A DNA stretch of 42,708 bases from Myxococcales bacterium (GCA_013215605.1 JABSQW010000026.1:1-42708); one strand, 5' to 3'. Positions 33,816-42,708 are shown, numbered from the stretch's first letter. Numbers and translations are program-made. Notes: generated from the sequence alone by a model not told the origin.

Positions 33816-33832
33816 GGGACGCCCTCGCGGGC

Positions 33833-36625
33833 TCAGCCGGCAGCACTCACGCGCACGGCGCAGAACTTGAATTCGGGGATCTTCCCGTCGGGGTCGAGCT
33901 CGTCGAGGGTCAGGAGGTTCGCCGCAGCCTCGCGAAAGTGGATCGGCATGAAGACGGCGCCGCGACACTCGCGGGTCGTGAGGCGCAGACGCAGCGTCAC
34001 GCTGCCGCGTCGGCTCTCGACCGTTACGTTGTCGCCGTCGGAGAGGCCGTTGGCGGAGCCATCGTCGGGGTGCATGGCGACGAACGCCTCGGGCGCGATG
34101 GCGTCGAGAACGCGCGTGCGCCGGGTCATGACGCCGGTGTGCCAGTGTTCCAGGAGACGGCCCGTGTTGAGGACGAAGGGGTAGTCGTCGTCCGGAAGCT
34201 CGCGCGCGGCGGTCCACTCCGCGGGAACGAACTTTGCGCGGCCGTTCTCGGTGGGGAAGGCGTCGTCGAACAGCACGACGGGACCATCGTCGCGCTCGGG
34301 ATCCGGGTTGGGCCAGAGCTTGCCCACGGCACCGAGGTTGTCGTGAGAGAGCGTTGCGTACGCGTTCGTGAGGCCCGCGAACTCGTCGAAGATCTCCGAG
34401 GGCGACGCGTAGTCCATCGGGAAACCCATGCGCGTCGATACGTCGCAGACGACCTCCCAGTCGAGGCGAGCCTCGCCGGGCATCTCGAGTACCGGGCGGC
34501 CGATCTGCACGCGGCGGTCGGTGTTCGTGTACGTGCCGAGCTTCTCCATGTAGGAGCTCGCGGGCAGGATCACGTCGGCGAACTCCGCCGTCTCGGTGAG
34601 GAAGATGTCCTGCACGACCAGGAAGTCGAGATTCGAGAGCGCCTTGCGGACCTTGTTCACGTTGGGGTCGGAGAGGAAGGGGTTCTCTCCCATGATGTAC
34701 ATGCCCTTGACGCTGCCCTCGAGGGCCGCGTGGGCGATCTCGACGACCGTGAGCCCGCGCTGCGGCGAGAGCTCCCGCCCCCAGGCGCTCTCGAACTTCT
34801 CGCGAATCGCCGGGTCCTCGACCGACTGGTAGTCGGGGTAGACCATCGGGATGAGACCCGCGTCGCTTGCGCCTTGCACGTTGTTCTGCCCGCGCAGCGG
34901 GTGCAGCCCGGCGCCGGCCTTTCCGATGTTTCCCGTCAGCAGCGCGAGTGCGATGAGGCAGCGGGCGTTGTTGGTGCCGTAGACGTGCTGTGAGATGCCC
35001 ATGCCCCAGAACACGATCGCGCTGTCCGCCGAGCCGAAGGCGCGCGCGACGGCGCGAATATCGTCGGGCTCGACGCCGCAAATCGCCCCGGCACGTTCGG
35101 GGGGATAGTCGGCCACCAGCGTTGCGAGCGCGTCGTAGTTCTCGGTGCGCTCCTCGATAAAGGCGCGGTCGCCGAGCTCCTCCTCGATGATGACCTGCAT
35201 CATCGCGTTGTAGAAGGCGACGTCGGTGCCGGGCTTGATGCGGCAGTAGTGATCGGCGTGCTCGGCGATGGCTTCGCGGCGCGGATCGACCACGATGAGC
35301 TTCGTGCCGCGCTTGCGGGCCTCCTTGAAGAACGTCGCCGCTACCGGGTGATTGGCCGTAGTGTTCGTGCCGGCGAGAAGCGCGGCGCCGGCGTTGGCGA
35401 TGTCGCCGTAGGTGGTGGTGACCGCACCGCTCCCGATGCCCTCGAGCAGCGCCGCCACGCTCGACGCGTGACACAACCGCGTGCAGTGGTCGACGTTGTT
35501 CGTCCCAAAGCAGGCGCGCACGAGCTTCTGGAAGAGATAGGCCTCCTCGTTCGAGCACTTGGCGCTCCCGAAGCCCGCCAGGGCGTCTGGGCCGTCGCGG
35601 TCGCGAATCGTGGAGAGCCGTTCTGCCACGAGGTCGAGGGCTTCGTCCCAGGTCGCTTCGCGGAACGCGGGCAGCACCTCATCGTAGTCCACGATGCCGC
35701 CGGGCTTGCGCCGGCCGTCGTGCTCGCCGCGCACGTCCTTCGACAGCGCGCCCTTCGGATAGGCGTCGTCGCGCCGGATCAGCGGCACGCGGAGGCGCTG
35801 CGGGTGGGCGGCGTAGTCCCAGCCGTAGCGCCCCTTGACACAAAGGCGCTGCCGGTTGCCGGGACTCTCGCGCCCCTCGGCAAACACGATGGCGTTGCGC
35901 TCGCGGTCGACGTGGTAGGTGAGCGCGCAGCCGACGCCGCAGTACGGGCACACACTGTCGACGGCTTCGAGCTCGTCGCGCGGTCGCAGCTCGGGACCGA
36001 TGGCAACGTCGACGAGCGCGCCGGTGGGACAAACCGCCGCACACTCGCCGCAGGACACGCACGTGCTCTGGCCCATCGGAACGTCGAGGTCGAAGGCGAT
36101 GCGCGAGTCGTGACCCTTCCCCGTGCGACCGATCACCTCGTTGTTCTGCAGCTCGTCGCAGGCGCGGATGCAGCGGTCGCACAGGATGCAAGCCTGGTGG
36201 TCGACGTGGATCACCGACGAACTCGTGTCGTCGGCCCGTCCTCCGCCGCGGGGCAGCGAGTCGCCCCAGGCGTCGTAGCGCCTCGCGCAGGCGAGGAGCG
36301 CATTATCGCCAAAGGCGCGCTCCCGGCGGTCCGCTTCGTGGTCGGCCGGCTGCTCGGACATCAGCAGCTCGGTGAGCACAGCGCGGTCGGCCTCGATGTC
36401 CGACGTGTTCGTACGGACTTCCATGCCCGGCTCGCAGCGTCGCACGCAGGCCGCGGCGAGCACGCGCTCGCCCACGTCGACGACGCACAGGCGGCACACG
36501 CCCACGGGGTCGAGGCGAGGGTCGTGACACAGCACGGGAATGTCGATCCCGGCCGCACCAGCGGCATCGAAAATCGTGGCGCCCTCGCGGGCTTCGATCT
36601 CGCGTCCGTCGATCGTAATGCGCAT
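33833..36625 (-). CDS. Formate dehydrogenase alpha subunit (cysteine-type, molybdopterin, Fe-S)
   Basis: This 930-residue enzyme oxidises formate to CO2, or reduces CO2, at a bis-molybdopterin site. The N-terminal 2Fe-2S ferredoxin domain has Cys33, Cys44, Cys47 and Cys60. A two-cluster 4Fe-4S ferredoxin domain follows (CILCDRCIRAC and CVSCGECAAVC, about 146-200), then the cluster motif VCPYCGVGC. In NNVDHCTRLCHASSVAAL, Cys385 takes the place of selenocysteine in E. coli FdhF, followed by the conserved His386. The C-terminal molybdopterin-binding domain is complete. The subunit resembles the FdsA type of soluble NAD-dependent enzymes, but no FdsB/G/D homologue is in the window. I chose the ATG at 36625 (MRITIDGREIEARE). 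It is divergent from dnaE2. Confidence 0.93.
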   Translation of the reverse strand: MRITIDGREIEAREGATIFDAAGAAGIDIPVLCHDPRLDPVGVCRLCVVDVGERVLAAACVRRCEPGMEVRTNTSDIEADRAVLTELLMSEQPADHEADRRERAFGDNALLACARRYDAWGDSLPRGGGRADDTSSSVIHVDHQACILCDRCIRACDELQNNEVIGRTGKGHDSRIAFDLDVPMGQSTCVSCGECAAVCPTGALVDVAIGPELRPRDELEAVDSVCPYCGVGCALTYHVDRERNAIVFAEGRESPGNRQRLCVKGRYGWDYAAHPQRLRVPLIRRDDAYPKGALSKDVRGEHDGRRKPGGIVDYDEVLPAFREATWDEALDLVAERLSTIRDRDGPDALAGFGSAKCSNEEAYLFQKLVRACFGTNNVDHCTRLCHASSVAALLEGIGSGAVTTTYGDIANAGAALLAGTNTTANHPVAATFFKEARKRGTKLIVVDPRREAIAEHADHYCRIKPGTDVAFYNAMMQVIIEEELGDRAFIEERTENYDALATLVADYPPERAGAICGVEPDDIRAVARAFGSADSAIVFWGMGISQHVYGTNNARCLIALALLTGNIGKAGAGLHPLRGQNNVQGASDAGLIPMVYPDYQSVEDPAIREKFESAWGRELSPQRGLTVVEIAHAALEGSVKGMYIMGENPFLSDPNVNKVRKALSNLDFLVVQDIFLTETAEFADVILPASSYMEKLGTYTNTDRRVQIGRPVLEMPGEARLDWEVVCDVSTRMGFPMDYASPSEIFDEFAGLTNAYATLSHDNLGAVGKLWPNPDPERDDGPVVLFDDAFPTENGRAKFVPAEWTAARELPDDDYPFVLNTGRLLEHWHTGVMTRRTRVLDAIAPEAFVAMHPDDGSANGLSDGDNVTVESRRGSVTLRLRLTTRECRGAVFMPIHFREAAANLLTLDELDPDGKIPEFKFCAVRVSAAG

Positions 36626-36795
36626 GCGTCGGTGGGTCCGTCTCCGTTCGACTGCCCTCGCCACGTGGAGGTCCGGGCGAAGAGCACCTGGGGCGAGATC
36701 TCGCGGACCCCGCTCCTGGACCGAAACGGGGCAGCGGGTTGCCTTGCCCTGGGCGACGTTCGACAGGATGCCAGAACGACAGGGGAATCGGACGA

Positions 36796-36824
36796 TTGAC
36801 AGGAAGCGAAAACAAAGCGAAAAT
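36796..36824 (+). promoter_or_regulatory. dnaE2 promoter with two direct AAGCGAA repeats
   Basis: TTGACA at 36796-36801 is a perfect -35 hexamer. GAAAAT at 36819-36824 follows after 17 bases as -10. AAGCGAA occurs at 36804-36810 and again at 36815-36821, exactly 11 bases apart, filling the spacer. The element matches the imuA promoter in hexamer, repeat core, period and placement. An inverted repeat CGATC-CCC-GATCG (36825-36837) follows at the expected transcription start. Confidence 0.65.
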
Positions 36825-36866
36825 CGATCCCCGATCGCGAGTCCCCCAGCTCACCCCCCAGGAGAT

Positions 36867-39800
36867 GTGTCCCCCTCGGAAGCCGACTACATCGAGCTGC
36901 GCTGCCGCAGTGCGTTCTCGTTTCTCGACGCCTGCTCGAACCCGGAAGACCTGGCCGCGCGGGCCGCCGAACTCGACTACCCCGCCGTCGCCCTGGGAGA
37001 CCGGGACGGCTTCTACGGGAGTCCGCGCTTCCACCAGGCCGCGAAGAGTGCCGGCGTACACGCCATCGTGGGCGCTCAGCTGCGCGTGGGCGACTGCCTG
37101 CCCCCGTCCCGGCCACCGGGGGTCGGCGCCGCGCGCGCGCCCAGCATCGCCGCGGACGTCCCCAGCCTGCTCCTGCTCGTCGAGAGTCGCCAGGGCTACC
37201 GCGACCTCTCACGCCTCATCACGCGCGGCCACACGCGCGGTGCCAAGGGGGAGTGCCAGGTCACGTGGGACGAGGTCGAGGAGCACAGCGGCCACGTCAT
37301 CGCCCTGCTGCGCGGCAACGCCTCACTCGAACGCGTCCACCTCGACCGCGCCCTCGCCGCCTTGGGGAGCGACCGCGTGCGGGTCGACGTCTCGCGTCAT
37401 CTCGACCGCGAGGCCGAGACCGCCGCCCGTCGCAGCGCGCACCTCGCCGAGTCGCTCGGCGTCCCGGTGGTCGCGACGAACGACGTGCGCCACGCGCTGC
37501 CCGAGGGACGACGCCTGCTCGACGCGCTGACCTGCCTGCGCCACAAGACCAGCCTCGACCGCGCGGGCCGCAAGCTCGTGAAGAACGCCGAGCGCCACCT
37601 GCGACCGCGGCGTGAGATGATCGAGCGTTTCGCCGATCACCCGGAGTGGATCACGGCTACGCGCGCCGTCGCCGAGCGCTGCGCGTTCCACCTCGAAGAC
37701 CTCGGCTACCGCTTCCCCGAGTTCCCCGTACCCGCCGGCGAGACCCAGTCGACGGCACTGCGCCGCCTCTCCGAGCAGGGGGCCGGCGAGCGCTATGGGC
37801 GTCCCGTGCCGCCGAAGGCCCGCGCACAGATCGAGCACGAGCTCGCGATCATCGAGAAGCTCGATCTCGCGGGCTACTTCCTCATCGTCCACGACATCGC
37901 GCGCTTCGCGCGCGAGCAGGGCATGCTCGCCCAGGGTCGCGGCTCCGCGGCCAACAGCGCCGTGTGCTACGCGCTCGGCATCACCGCGGTCGATCCCGTC
38001 GCCATGGAGCTCTTGTTCGAGCGCTTCCTGTCGGAGGAGCGCGGCGAGTGGCCCGACATCGACATCGACCTCCCCTCCGGCGACCAGCGCGAGAGCGTCA
38101 TCCAGTACGTGTTCGAGAAGTACGGCCACTTCGGCGCTGCCATGACCGCCGTCGTGATCACCTACCGCACGCGCATGGCCGTGCGCGAGATGGGCAAGGT
38201 GCTGGGCCTCGGCACCGACGCCATCGACCGCCTCGCGAAGACCCTCTCGGGCCTCGAGCACCGCGACGATCTCGACGAGTTCGAGGCCACGCTGTCCCAC
38301 GCGGGCATCGACGCCAACGGCCCGCGCATCGCCGAGCTCTTCGATCTGGTCGAGCAGGTGCGTGGACTGCCGCGCCACCTGGGACAGCACAGCGGTGGCA
38401 TCGTCATCGCCGCCGGTCGGCTCGACGAGGTGGTGCCCATCGAGCCCGCCTCGATGGTCGACCGGCGCGTCGTGCAGTGGGACAAGGACGACTGCGCGGA
38501 CCTCGGCATCATCAAGATCGATCTGCTCGGCCTCGGCATGCTCGCCGCCATCGAGGACACCCTCGAGCTCGTGCGCGACGCCGAGGACATCGAGGTCGAC
38601 CTCGCCCACCTTCCCGCCGATGACCCGATCACCTACGAGATGATCCGCCGCGCCGATACCGTCGGCACGTTCCAGATCGAGAGCCGCGCGCAGATGGCCA
38701 CGTTGCCGCGCATGAAACCGGAGCGCTTCTACGACCTCGTCATCGAGGTCGCGATCATCCGCCCCGGCCCGATCACCGGCAAGATGGTGAATCCCTTTCT
38801 CGAACGGCGCGCGGGCCGCGAGCCCATCCGCTACCCGCACCCCTCTCTCGAACCCATCCTGAAGCGCACGCTCGGCGTGCCGCTCTTTCAAGAACAGCTG
38901 CTGCGCGTGGCGATGACCGCTGCGGGGTTCACGGGGGGCGAGGCCGAGGAGCTGCGCCGCGCGATGGGCTTCAAGCGCTCGGTCGAGCGCATGGACGACA
39001 TCGCGAAGCGCCTGCGCAACGGCATGAACGCGCGCGGCATCACGGGAGAGAACCAGGACGAGATCCTGCGCGGCATCACGTCGTTCGCGCTCTACGGTTT
39101 CCCGGAATCCCACGCGGCGTCGTTCGCGCTGATTGCCTATGCGTCCGCCTACTTGAAAGCCCACCACCCGGCCGCCTTCCTCGCGGGCCTCCTGAACGCC
39201 TACCCCATGGGCTTCTACAACCCCTCGACGCTCGTCAAGGACGCGCAGCGCCACGATGTCGAGGTGCGCGCGATCGACGTTGCGCACTCCGACTGGCGCT
39301 GCACCCTCGAGCCGCGCCTCCCCGAAGCCGGCGCGAACCACGCGCCGCAGCCCGCCGTGCGCCTCGGCCTGCGCTACGTGGCTGGCCTGCGCCAGGAGAC
39401 CGGCGAGCGACTCGAAGCTGAACGCGCGCGCGCTCCCTTCAGCGACGCCGCCGACCTCGCGAAGCGCGTCGCTCCAAGGCGCAGCGAGCTCGACACTCTC
39501 GCCGAGCTCGGCGCCCTCGCGTCGACCGACGTCGCCGCGCGCACGCGGCGTTCAGCGCTCTGGCAGGTGGCCGCCATCGAGCGTGACCCGAACTCGCTGT
39601 TCGCCGGCCAGAAGCCGTCCCCCGAGCCCTCCCCGCTTCCGGAGACCACGCCGCTCGAAGACACCCTCTCCGACTACCGCGCGAGCGGCATCACCGTGGG
39701 TCCCCCGCTCATGAGCTACCTGCGCCCGGAGCTCGACGCCCGAGGTGTGCTCACCGCGGCCCAGCTCCGCGAGGTTCCGAGCGGCCGCTTCGTGCGCACC

Positions 39801-40061
39801 GCAGGCCTCGCCATCGTACGCCAGCGCCCGGGCACCGCGAAGGGCTTCTGCTTCATCACCCTCGAGGACGAGACCGGCATGTCGAACGGCATCCTCACCC
39901 CCGCCTACTTCAGCCGCCTGCGCCGCGAGCTCCACTCCGGCGCCATCCTCGAGGTCGCGGGTCCGCTGCAGAACGTCGACGACGTGATCCACGTGCGCGT
40001 CAAGGAGCTGCGGGCGCTGGCGGGGCGCGGGGGATTGCCGCATTCGCACGATTACCACTGA
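36867..40061 (+). CDS. dnaE2: Error-prone DNA polymerase DnaE2
   Basis: This 1064-residue C-family polymerase performs damage-induced mutagenic synthesis with ImuA and ImuB. The N-terminal PHP domain begins YIELRCRSAFSFLDACSNPEDL and includes GDRDGFYGSPRFHQAA, typical of DnaE2. The polymerase core contains AQGRGSAANSAVCYALGIT and the catalytic acids in EWPDIDIDLPSGDQRE, then LRRAMGFKRS. A C-terminal OB domain reads GRFVRTAGLAIVRQRPGTAKG, and the end LPHSHDYH matches DnaE2 proteins. Length is usual for DnaE2 and shorter than replicative DnaE1. I chose GTG 36867, preceded by AGGAG; the longer ORF-track start runs through the divergent formate dehydrogenase. The gene is separated by 12.2 kb from imuB instead of forming the common imuA-imuB-dnaE2 operon. 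Confidence 0.97.
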   Translation: MSPSEADYIELRCRSAFSFLDACSNPEDLAARAAELDYPAVALGDRDGFYGSPRFHQAAKSAGVHAIVGAQLRVGDCLPPSRPPGVGAARAPSIAADVPSLLLLVESRQGYRDLSRLITRGHTRGAKGECQVTWDEVEEHSGHVIALLRGNASLERVHLDRALAALGSDRVRVDVSRHLDREAETAARRSAHLAESLGVPVVATNDVRHALPEGRRLLDALTCLRHKTSLDRAGRKLVKNAERHLRPRREMIERFADHPEWITATRAVAERCAFHLEDLGYRFPEFPVPAGETQSTALRRLSEQGAGERYGRPVPPKARAQIEHELAIIEKLDLAGYFLIVHDIARFAREQGMLAQGRGSAANSAVCYALGITAVDPVAMELLFERFLSEERGEWPDIDIDLPSGDQRESVIQYVFEKYGHFGAAMTAVVITYRTRMAVREMGKVLGLGTDAIDRLAKTLSGLEHRDDLDEFEATLSHAGIDANGPRIAELFDLVEQVRGLPRHLGQHSGGIVIAAGRLDEVVPIEPASMVDRRVVQWDKDDCADLGIIKIDLLGLGMLAAIEDTLELVRDAEDIEVDLAHLPADDPITYEMIRRADTVGTFQIESRAQMATLPRMKPERFYDLVIEVAIIRPGPITGKMVNPFLERRAGREPIRYPHPSLEPILKRTLGVPLFQEQLLRVAMTAAGFTGGEAEELRRAMGFKRSVERMDDIAKRLRNGMNARGITGENQDEILRGITSFALYGFPESHAASFALIAYASAYLKAHHPAAFLAGLLNAYPMGFYNPSTLVKDAQRHDVEVRAIDVAHSDWRCTLEPRLPEAGANHAPQPAVRLGLRYVAGLRQETGERLEAERARAPFSDAADLAKRVAPRRSELDTLAELGALASTDVAARTRRSALWQVAAIERDPNSLFAGQKPSPEPSPLPETTPLEDTLSDYRASGITVGPPLMSYLRPELDARGVLTAAQLREVPSGRFVRTAGLAIVRQRPGTAKGFCFITLEDETGMSNGILTPAYFSRLRRELHSGAILEVAGPLQNVDDVIHVRVKELRALAGRGGLPHSHDYH

Positions 40062-40224
40062 CTTCTTCAGCCCGGGGTCTTCCAGCATCCCGACGACCCT
40101 CACCCCGGGTGCGCGACCCACTGGCGCCGATGGCGGCAAGAGTCGGGGGGTGGTTGGGGTCGCTGTCCGACCTTTGCACAGCGAAGGGGTACTCTTCTGC
40201 CATCGCGAAGCCAGGGGAAGCACC

Positions 40225-40998
40225 ATGAGCGAAGTTCCCTCGTCGATCCTCGACGAGGAGCAGAGAGACCTGGCGTATCCGCCGGGAACCGAGTTCCACT
40301 TCTGGAACCAGAGCCGCTGCCACATCCTGTTCGACAAGCTGCCGCCACTCGACCCGGACGCCCTCGTGATCGACGTCGGCTGCGGGCCGGGAGCCACCGT
40401 CAAATACCTGCGCGCGAAGGGGCTCGACGCGATCGGCTGCGACCTCGCGGCCTATCGCGAGCCCGACCCCGAGCTCGCACCGCACGTCCACTACGCGCAG
40501 GACGCCTTCGATCTGCCCGTCGAGACGCGTCGCCGGGTGAAGCTCGTGCTGCTGCTCGACGTTCTCGAGCACATGGAAGACCCCGAGAGCTTCCTGTCAC
40601 GCTGCATCGAGGGCTTCGAGAACCTCGAGCACGTTCTGTTGATGATGCCCGCGCGGAGCGAGCTCTGGACGGGCTTCGACGACTACTACGGACACGTGCG
40701 CCGCTACGACGGCCCGAGTCTGCGCGCGCTGTGCGGAGAGGCACGCCTCGAGATCTCCGCCATGGGCTACTGCTTCCACGGCCTCTACCTCGCCGTGGGG
40801 GCGTCGAAGCTTCTGTGGCGGAGCCGTACGATCGGCGTGAAGCCCATCGCCCACCACTGGGCGCACGGGCTGCTCGCCCGGCTCTTCCACCTCGAGGAGA
40901 AGCTGCTGCCCGGAAGTCTGCCGGGGACCACCATCTGGGCGACCACGAGTGTCGCGAGCCGCCCCGCGCGTTCGGAACGCGATCAGCCGAGTCGGTAG
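40225..40998 (+). CDS. Class I SAM-dependent methyltransferase
   Basis: This 257-residue protein has the methyltransferase motif I LVIDVGCGPGATVKYL (about 48-62), followed by the acidic end of strand 2 in IGCDLAAYREPD and a post-I motif VLLLDVLEHMEDPESFL. These match the Methyltransf_11/23 group, often acting on small molecules or lipids. The substrate is unknown. The C-terminal part contains aromatic and basic residues (RSRTIGVKPIAHHWAHGLLARLFH) that could touch a membrane or lipid head group. AGGGGAAG precedes the ATG at 40225. The last 16 bases overlap the end of the convergent amidohydrolase gene. Confidence 0.88.
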   Translation: MSEVPSSILDEEQRDLAYPPGTEFHFWNQSRCHILFDKLPPLDPDALVIDVGCGPGATVKYLRAKGLDAIGCDLAAYREPDPELAPHVHYAQDAFDLPVETRRRVKLVLLLDVLEHMEDPESFLSRCIEGFENLEHVLLMMPARSELWTGFDDYYGHVRRYDGPSLRALCGEARLEISAMGYCFHGLYLAVGASKLLWRSRTIGVKPIAHHWAHGLLARLFHLEEKLLPGSLPGTTIWATTSVASRPARSERDQPSR

Positions 40999-42152
40999 AG
41001 CTCCAGCGCATTGCCGCAGATCATCCGGTACTGATCGGCCGGATCGACGCCCGCCATGCTCTCGGCGATGATGCGTCGGCTGTACGGCCAGTCGTGGCGG
41101 TGATGCGGGTAGTCGTTCGACCACAGGAGGTTCTCGACACCGAACCAGCCCCGGTTCTGCACGGCGAAGGGCTCGCGGATGAACGACGCCTTCCAGTTGT
41201 TGTGGAAGTACTGGCTGGGCAGGTGCTTGATCTTCGACTCCGACCACACGCGGTTGCGCCACCAGTGGTCGTCCATGTGCTCGATGCAGTGTGGGATCCA
41301 GCCGGCGCCGCACTCGGCCATCACCATCTGGAGCTTCGGATAGCGGTCGAACATGCCCGAGTAGATCATCTTCGAGAACATCCCCGAGAACTCGGCGACC
41401 GCGCCGCCCATGAGCTGGAGAGTCGGCGTCGCGAACTCCACCTGGTGCTTGGCGTCCCGCACCTTGGGAATCTCCCCCATGGCCGCAGCGCCCGCGTGCC
41501 TGAGACCCGCGTGAATGTGCACGGGCAGCTCGTTCTCCTCTGCGGCGGCCCAGAACGGCTCGTCCTCGTCGGAGAGGTCCTTGTTCCCGGACGGAAGCGT
41601 GGAGATGATCACGCCGCGCGCACCGAGCTTCTTGGCCTGCTTCAGCCGGTCCACCGCCGTCGCGACGTCGACGCCGGGAATCTGGTAGAGGCCGATCAGC
41701 CGCGAGCGGTCGGCCGCGGAGAAGTCCTCCCACATCCACTGGTTGTACGCGTCGACGCCCGCGACGTGGTACTCGTCGTCGGGCTGGGCCATGAACGCGG
41801 CCATGGTGCGCTGCGACGGATACAGGACTTCCGCGGAAATGCCGTCGTAGTCCTGCTCATCGAGCCGGGCCTTGCCGTCGAAGGCGCCCTGGCGCATCGA
41901 CTCGTAGGTCGTGCCGAACCAGCTGTTGTCCTCGTACCGCTTGCCGAACTCGCCCTCGTTCGTGACGAGTCCGATCGGCATCACGGGCTGACCGGGGACC
42001 AGCTCCCAGGCGTCGCCGCCTTTGGGGTCCTTCACGAGCCTCGGGATCTGGCCGTGGTACTTCTTGGGCAGGAACCGCTCCCACATGTAGGGCGGCTCGA
42101 TGGTGTGACCGTCGGCCGAGATGATCCGGTAGGTATTCTTCGTGTCGCTCAT
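40983..42152 (-). CDS. Metal-dependent amidohydrolase (Amidohydro_2 family)
   Basis: This 389-residue TIM-barrel hydrolase starts RIISADGHTIEPPYMWERF, with the metal-binding Asp14-x-His16. Other ligand positions are in PVHIHAGLRH and in the C-terminal NLLWSNDYPHHRHDWPYS, where the Asp closes the metal site. The family includes decarboxylases and hydrolases such as ACMSD and related aromatic-compound enzymes, and many uncharacterised mycobacterial and environmental proteins with this same opening. The substrate cannot be given. GAGGAAG lies just before the ATG at 42152. The gene is complete and convergent with the methyltransferase gene, with which it shares 16 bases at the stops. Confidence 0.9.
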   Translation of the reverse strand: MSDTKNTYRIISADGHTIEPPYMWERFLPKKYHGQIPRLVKDPKGGDAWELVPGQPVMPIGLVTNEGEFGKRYEDNSWFGTTYESMRQGAFDGKARLDEQDYDGISAEVLYPSQRTMAAFMAQPDDEYHVAGVDAYNQWMWEDFSAADRSRLIGLYQIPGVDVATAVDRLKQAKKLGARGVIISTLPSGNKDLSDEDEPFWAAAEENELPVHIHAGLRHAGAAAMGEIPKVRDAKHQVEFATPTLQLMGGAVAEFSGMFSKMIYSGMFDRYPKLQMVMAECGAGWIPHCIEHMDDHWWRNRVWSESKIKHLPSQYFHNNWKASFIREPFAVQNRGWFGVENLLWSNDYPHHRHDWPYSRRIIAESMAGVDPADQYRMICGNALELYRLG

Positions 42153-42278
42153 CGCTTCCTCTCGCTGTCTGGGAATGCAGACATGTTACCGCATTCGCCG
42201 ATTCGCCTGCCTCCGCTCGCCCGTGGAAACTCCGACTATGCAACCGATCACAGCTCGTTAGACTGACGTAGGAACGTC

Positions 42279-42708
42279 ATGACGACCTGGTACCTCGACG
42301 GACTGCGATTCACTTGCACGCGCTGCGGCAACTGCTGCACCGGCGCGCCTGGGACGGTCCGGGTGAGTGATGTCGAGATCGGCGCCCTCGCAGATCACCT
42401 CGGGGTGGACGAGGATCGGTTTCGGCGCGACTACACGGGGCGTCTGCGCGGCGGCGGCGTGAGTCTCGTCGAAAAGCCGAATCGCGACTGCGTGTTCTGG
42501 GACCGTCGCGAGGGCTGCACGGTGTATCCGGTGCGCCCGAAGCAGTGCCGCAGCTGGCCGTTCTGGCGCGCAGTCGTCCACTCGGAGGAACGCTGGGCGG
42601 AGGAGGCGAAGGGCTGTCCCGGGATGAACCGCGGCGCGCTTCACGACGTGGCGCGAATCGATGCCCTCGCCGACGACGACGGAACCTCGGACTCGTCTCG
42701 AGAATCCA
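42279..42708 (+). CDS. YkgJ-family cysteine cluster protein, N-terminal part (cut by window edge)
   Basis: This frame starts at ATG 42279, with TAGGAACGTC upstream, and stays open to the window end, giving 143 residues. CTRCGNCC near residue 14 is the CxxCGxCC motif of the YkgJ/UPF0153 family. A second group, CVFW...GCTVYPVRPKQCRSWPFW, and KGCPG complete the typical pattern. The cysteines probably bind a zinc ion or an iron-sulfur cluster. The function of the family is not well defined. It is absent from the ORF track because no stop codon is reached. It starts 126 bases upstream of, and divergent from, the amidohydrolase gene. Confidence 0.85.
   Translation, partial: MTTWYLDGLRFTCTRCGNCCTGAPGTVRVSDVEIGALADHLGVDEDRFRRDYTGRLRGGGVSLVEKPNRDCVFWDRREGCTVYPVRPKQCRSWPFWRAVVHSEERWAEEAKGCPGMNRGALHDVARIDALADDDGTSDSSRES

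Noticed and set aside
35249-36799. 516-residue plus-strand ORF over the formate dehydrogenase
   Set aside because: Shadow of the minus-strand gene; no domain visible.
37323-39341. 672-residue minus-strand ORF
   Set aside because: Antisense shadow of dnaE2, which has clear domains on the plus strand.
40983-40998. Overlap of methyltransferase and amidohydrolase ends as a functional antisense pair
   Set aside because: Sixteen bases of convergent stop overlap are common in compact genomes and need no special explanation.

Overview
The window is about 42.7 kb of very GC-rich, gene-dense bacterial chromosome. Most genes have clear G/C-ending codons, purine-rich ribosome binding sites and frequent GTG starts. 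The gene set looks like a free-living Gram-negative, deltaproteobacterial-type lineage (Myxococcota, Binatota or a relative): FtsQ-FtsA-FtsZ order, ThrH, a hybrid PAS kinase without membrane segments, an ImuA/ImuB/DnaE2 mutasome, acyl-CoA and phytanoyl-CoA enzymes, and YkgJ. No single gene fixes the taxonomy, so this is an inference. I see no phage, insertion sequence, CRISPR array, tRNA or rRNA.

Layout. 1-3.1 kb is the end of the division cluster (ftsQ end, ftsA, ftsZ), closed by a strong hairpin. 3.2-6.4 kb holds an enoyl-CoA hydratase-family protein, yqeY, ndk and a quinone oxidoreductase. 6.6-7.0 kb is the RNase P RNA gene. 7.2-12.3 kb holds a hybrid histidine kinase, an N-acetylglutamate-synthase-like protein and an SLC13-type permease. 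A 479-base gap with an AT-rich patch precedes an RpoD-like sigma factor at 12.8 kb. 14.3-19.5 kb holds uppP, thrH, a PhyH oxygenase, a fatty-acid desaturase, and a divergent pair made of a degenerate kinase-type ATPase protein and a PP2C phosphatase. 19.5-22.1 kb is a one-carbon/methyl-cycle group (adenosine-kinase-like PfkB protein, metF, purN).

22.1-26.1 kb is a translesion-synthesis block: imuA, imuB, a possible new small gene, and convergent dinB. 26.2-33.8 kb is mixed: a PepF-type peptidase, a REP-like repeat patch, a membrane protein, an SDR remnant, an FAD oxidoreductase, a single-domain response regulator, an MFS carrier and a DapB-like dehydrogenase. 33.8-36.6 kb is a solitary formate-dehydrogenase alpha subunit. 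It is divergent from dnaE2 (36.9-40.1 kb). The end holds a methyltransferase, an amidohydrolase and the start of a YkgJ protein.

The most interesting signal links two distant places. imuA and dnaE2 lie 14.7 kb apart but have nearly the same promoter: TTGACA, followed by two direct copies of A(A/G)GCGAA exactly 11 bases apart, ending at the expected -10 position. This looks like a shared operator for the whole mutasome, in the direct-repeat style of alphaproteobacterial LexA boxes but with a different half-site. Other points worth a second look are a small open reading frame abutting dinB after imuB, a duplicated C-terminal peptide in FtsZ, loss of both catalytic glutamates in the hydratase-family protein, and a T-tailed terminator pointing out of the yqeY leader.
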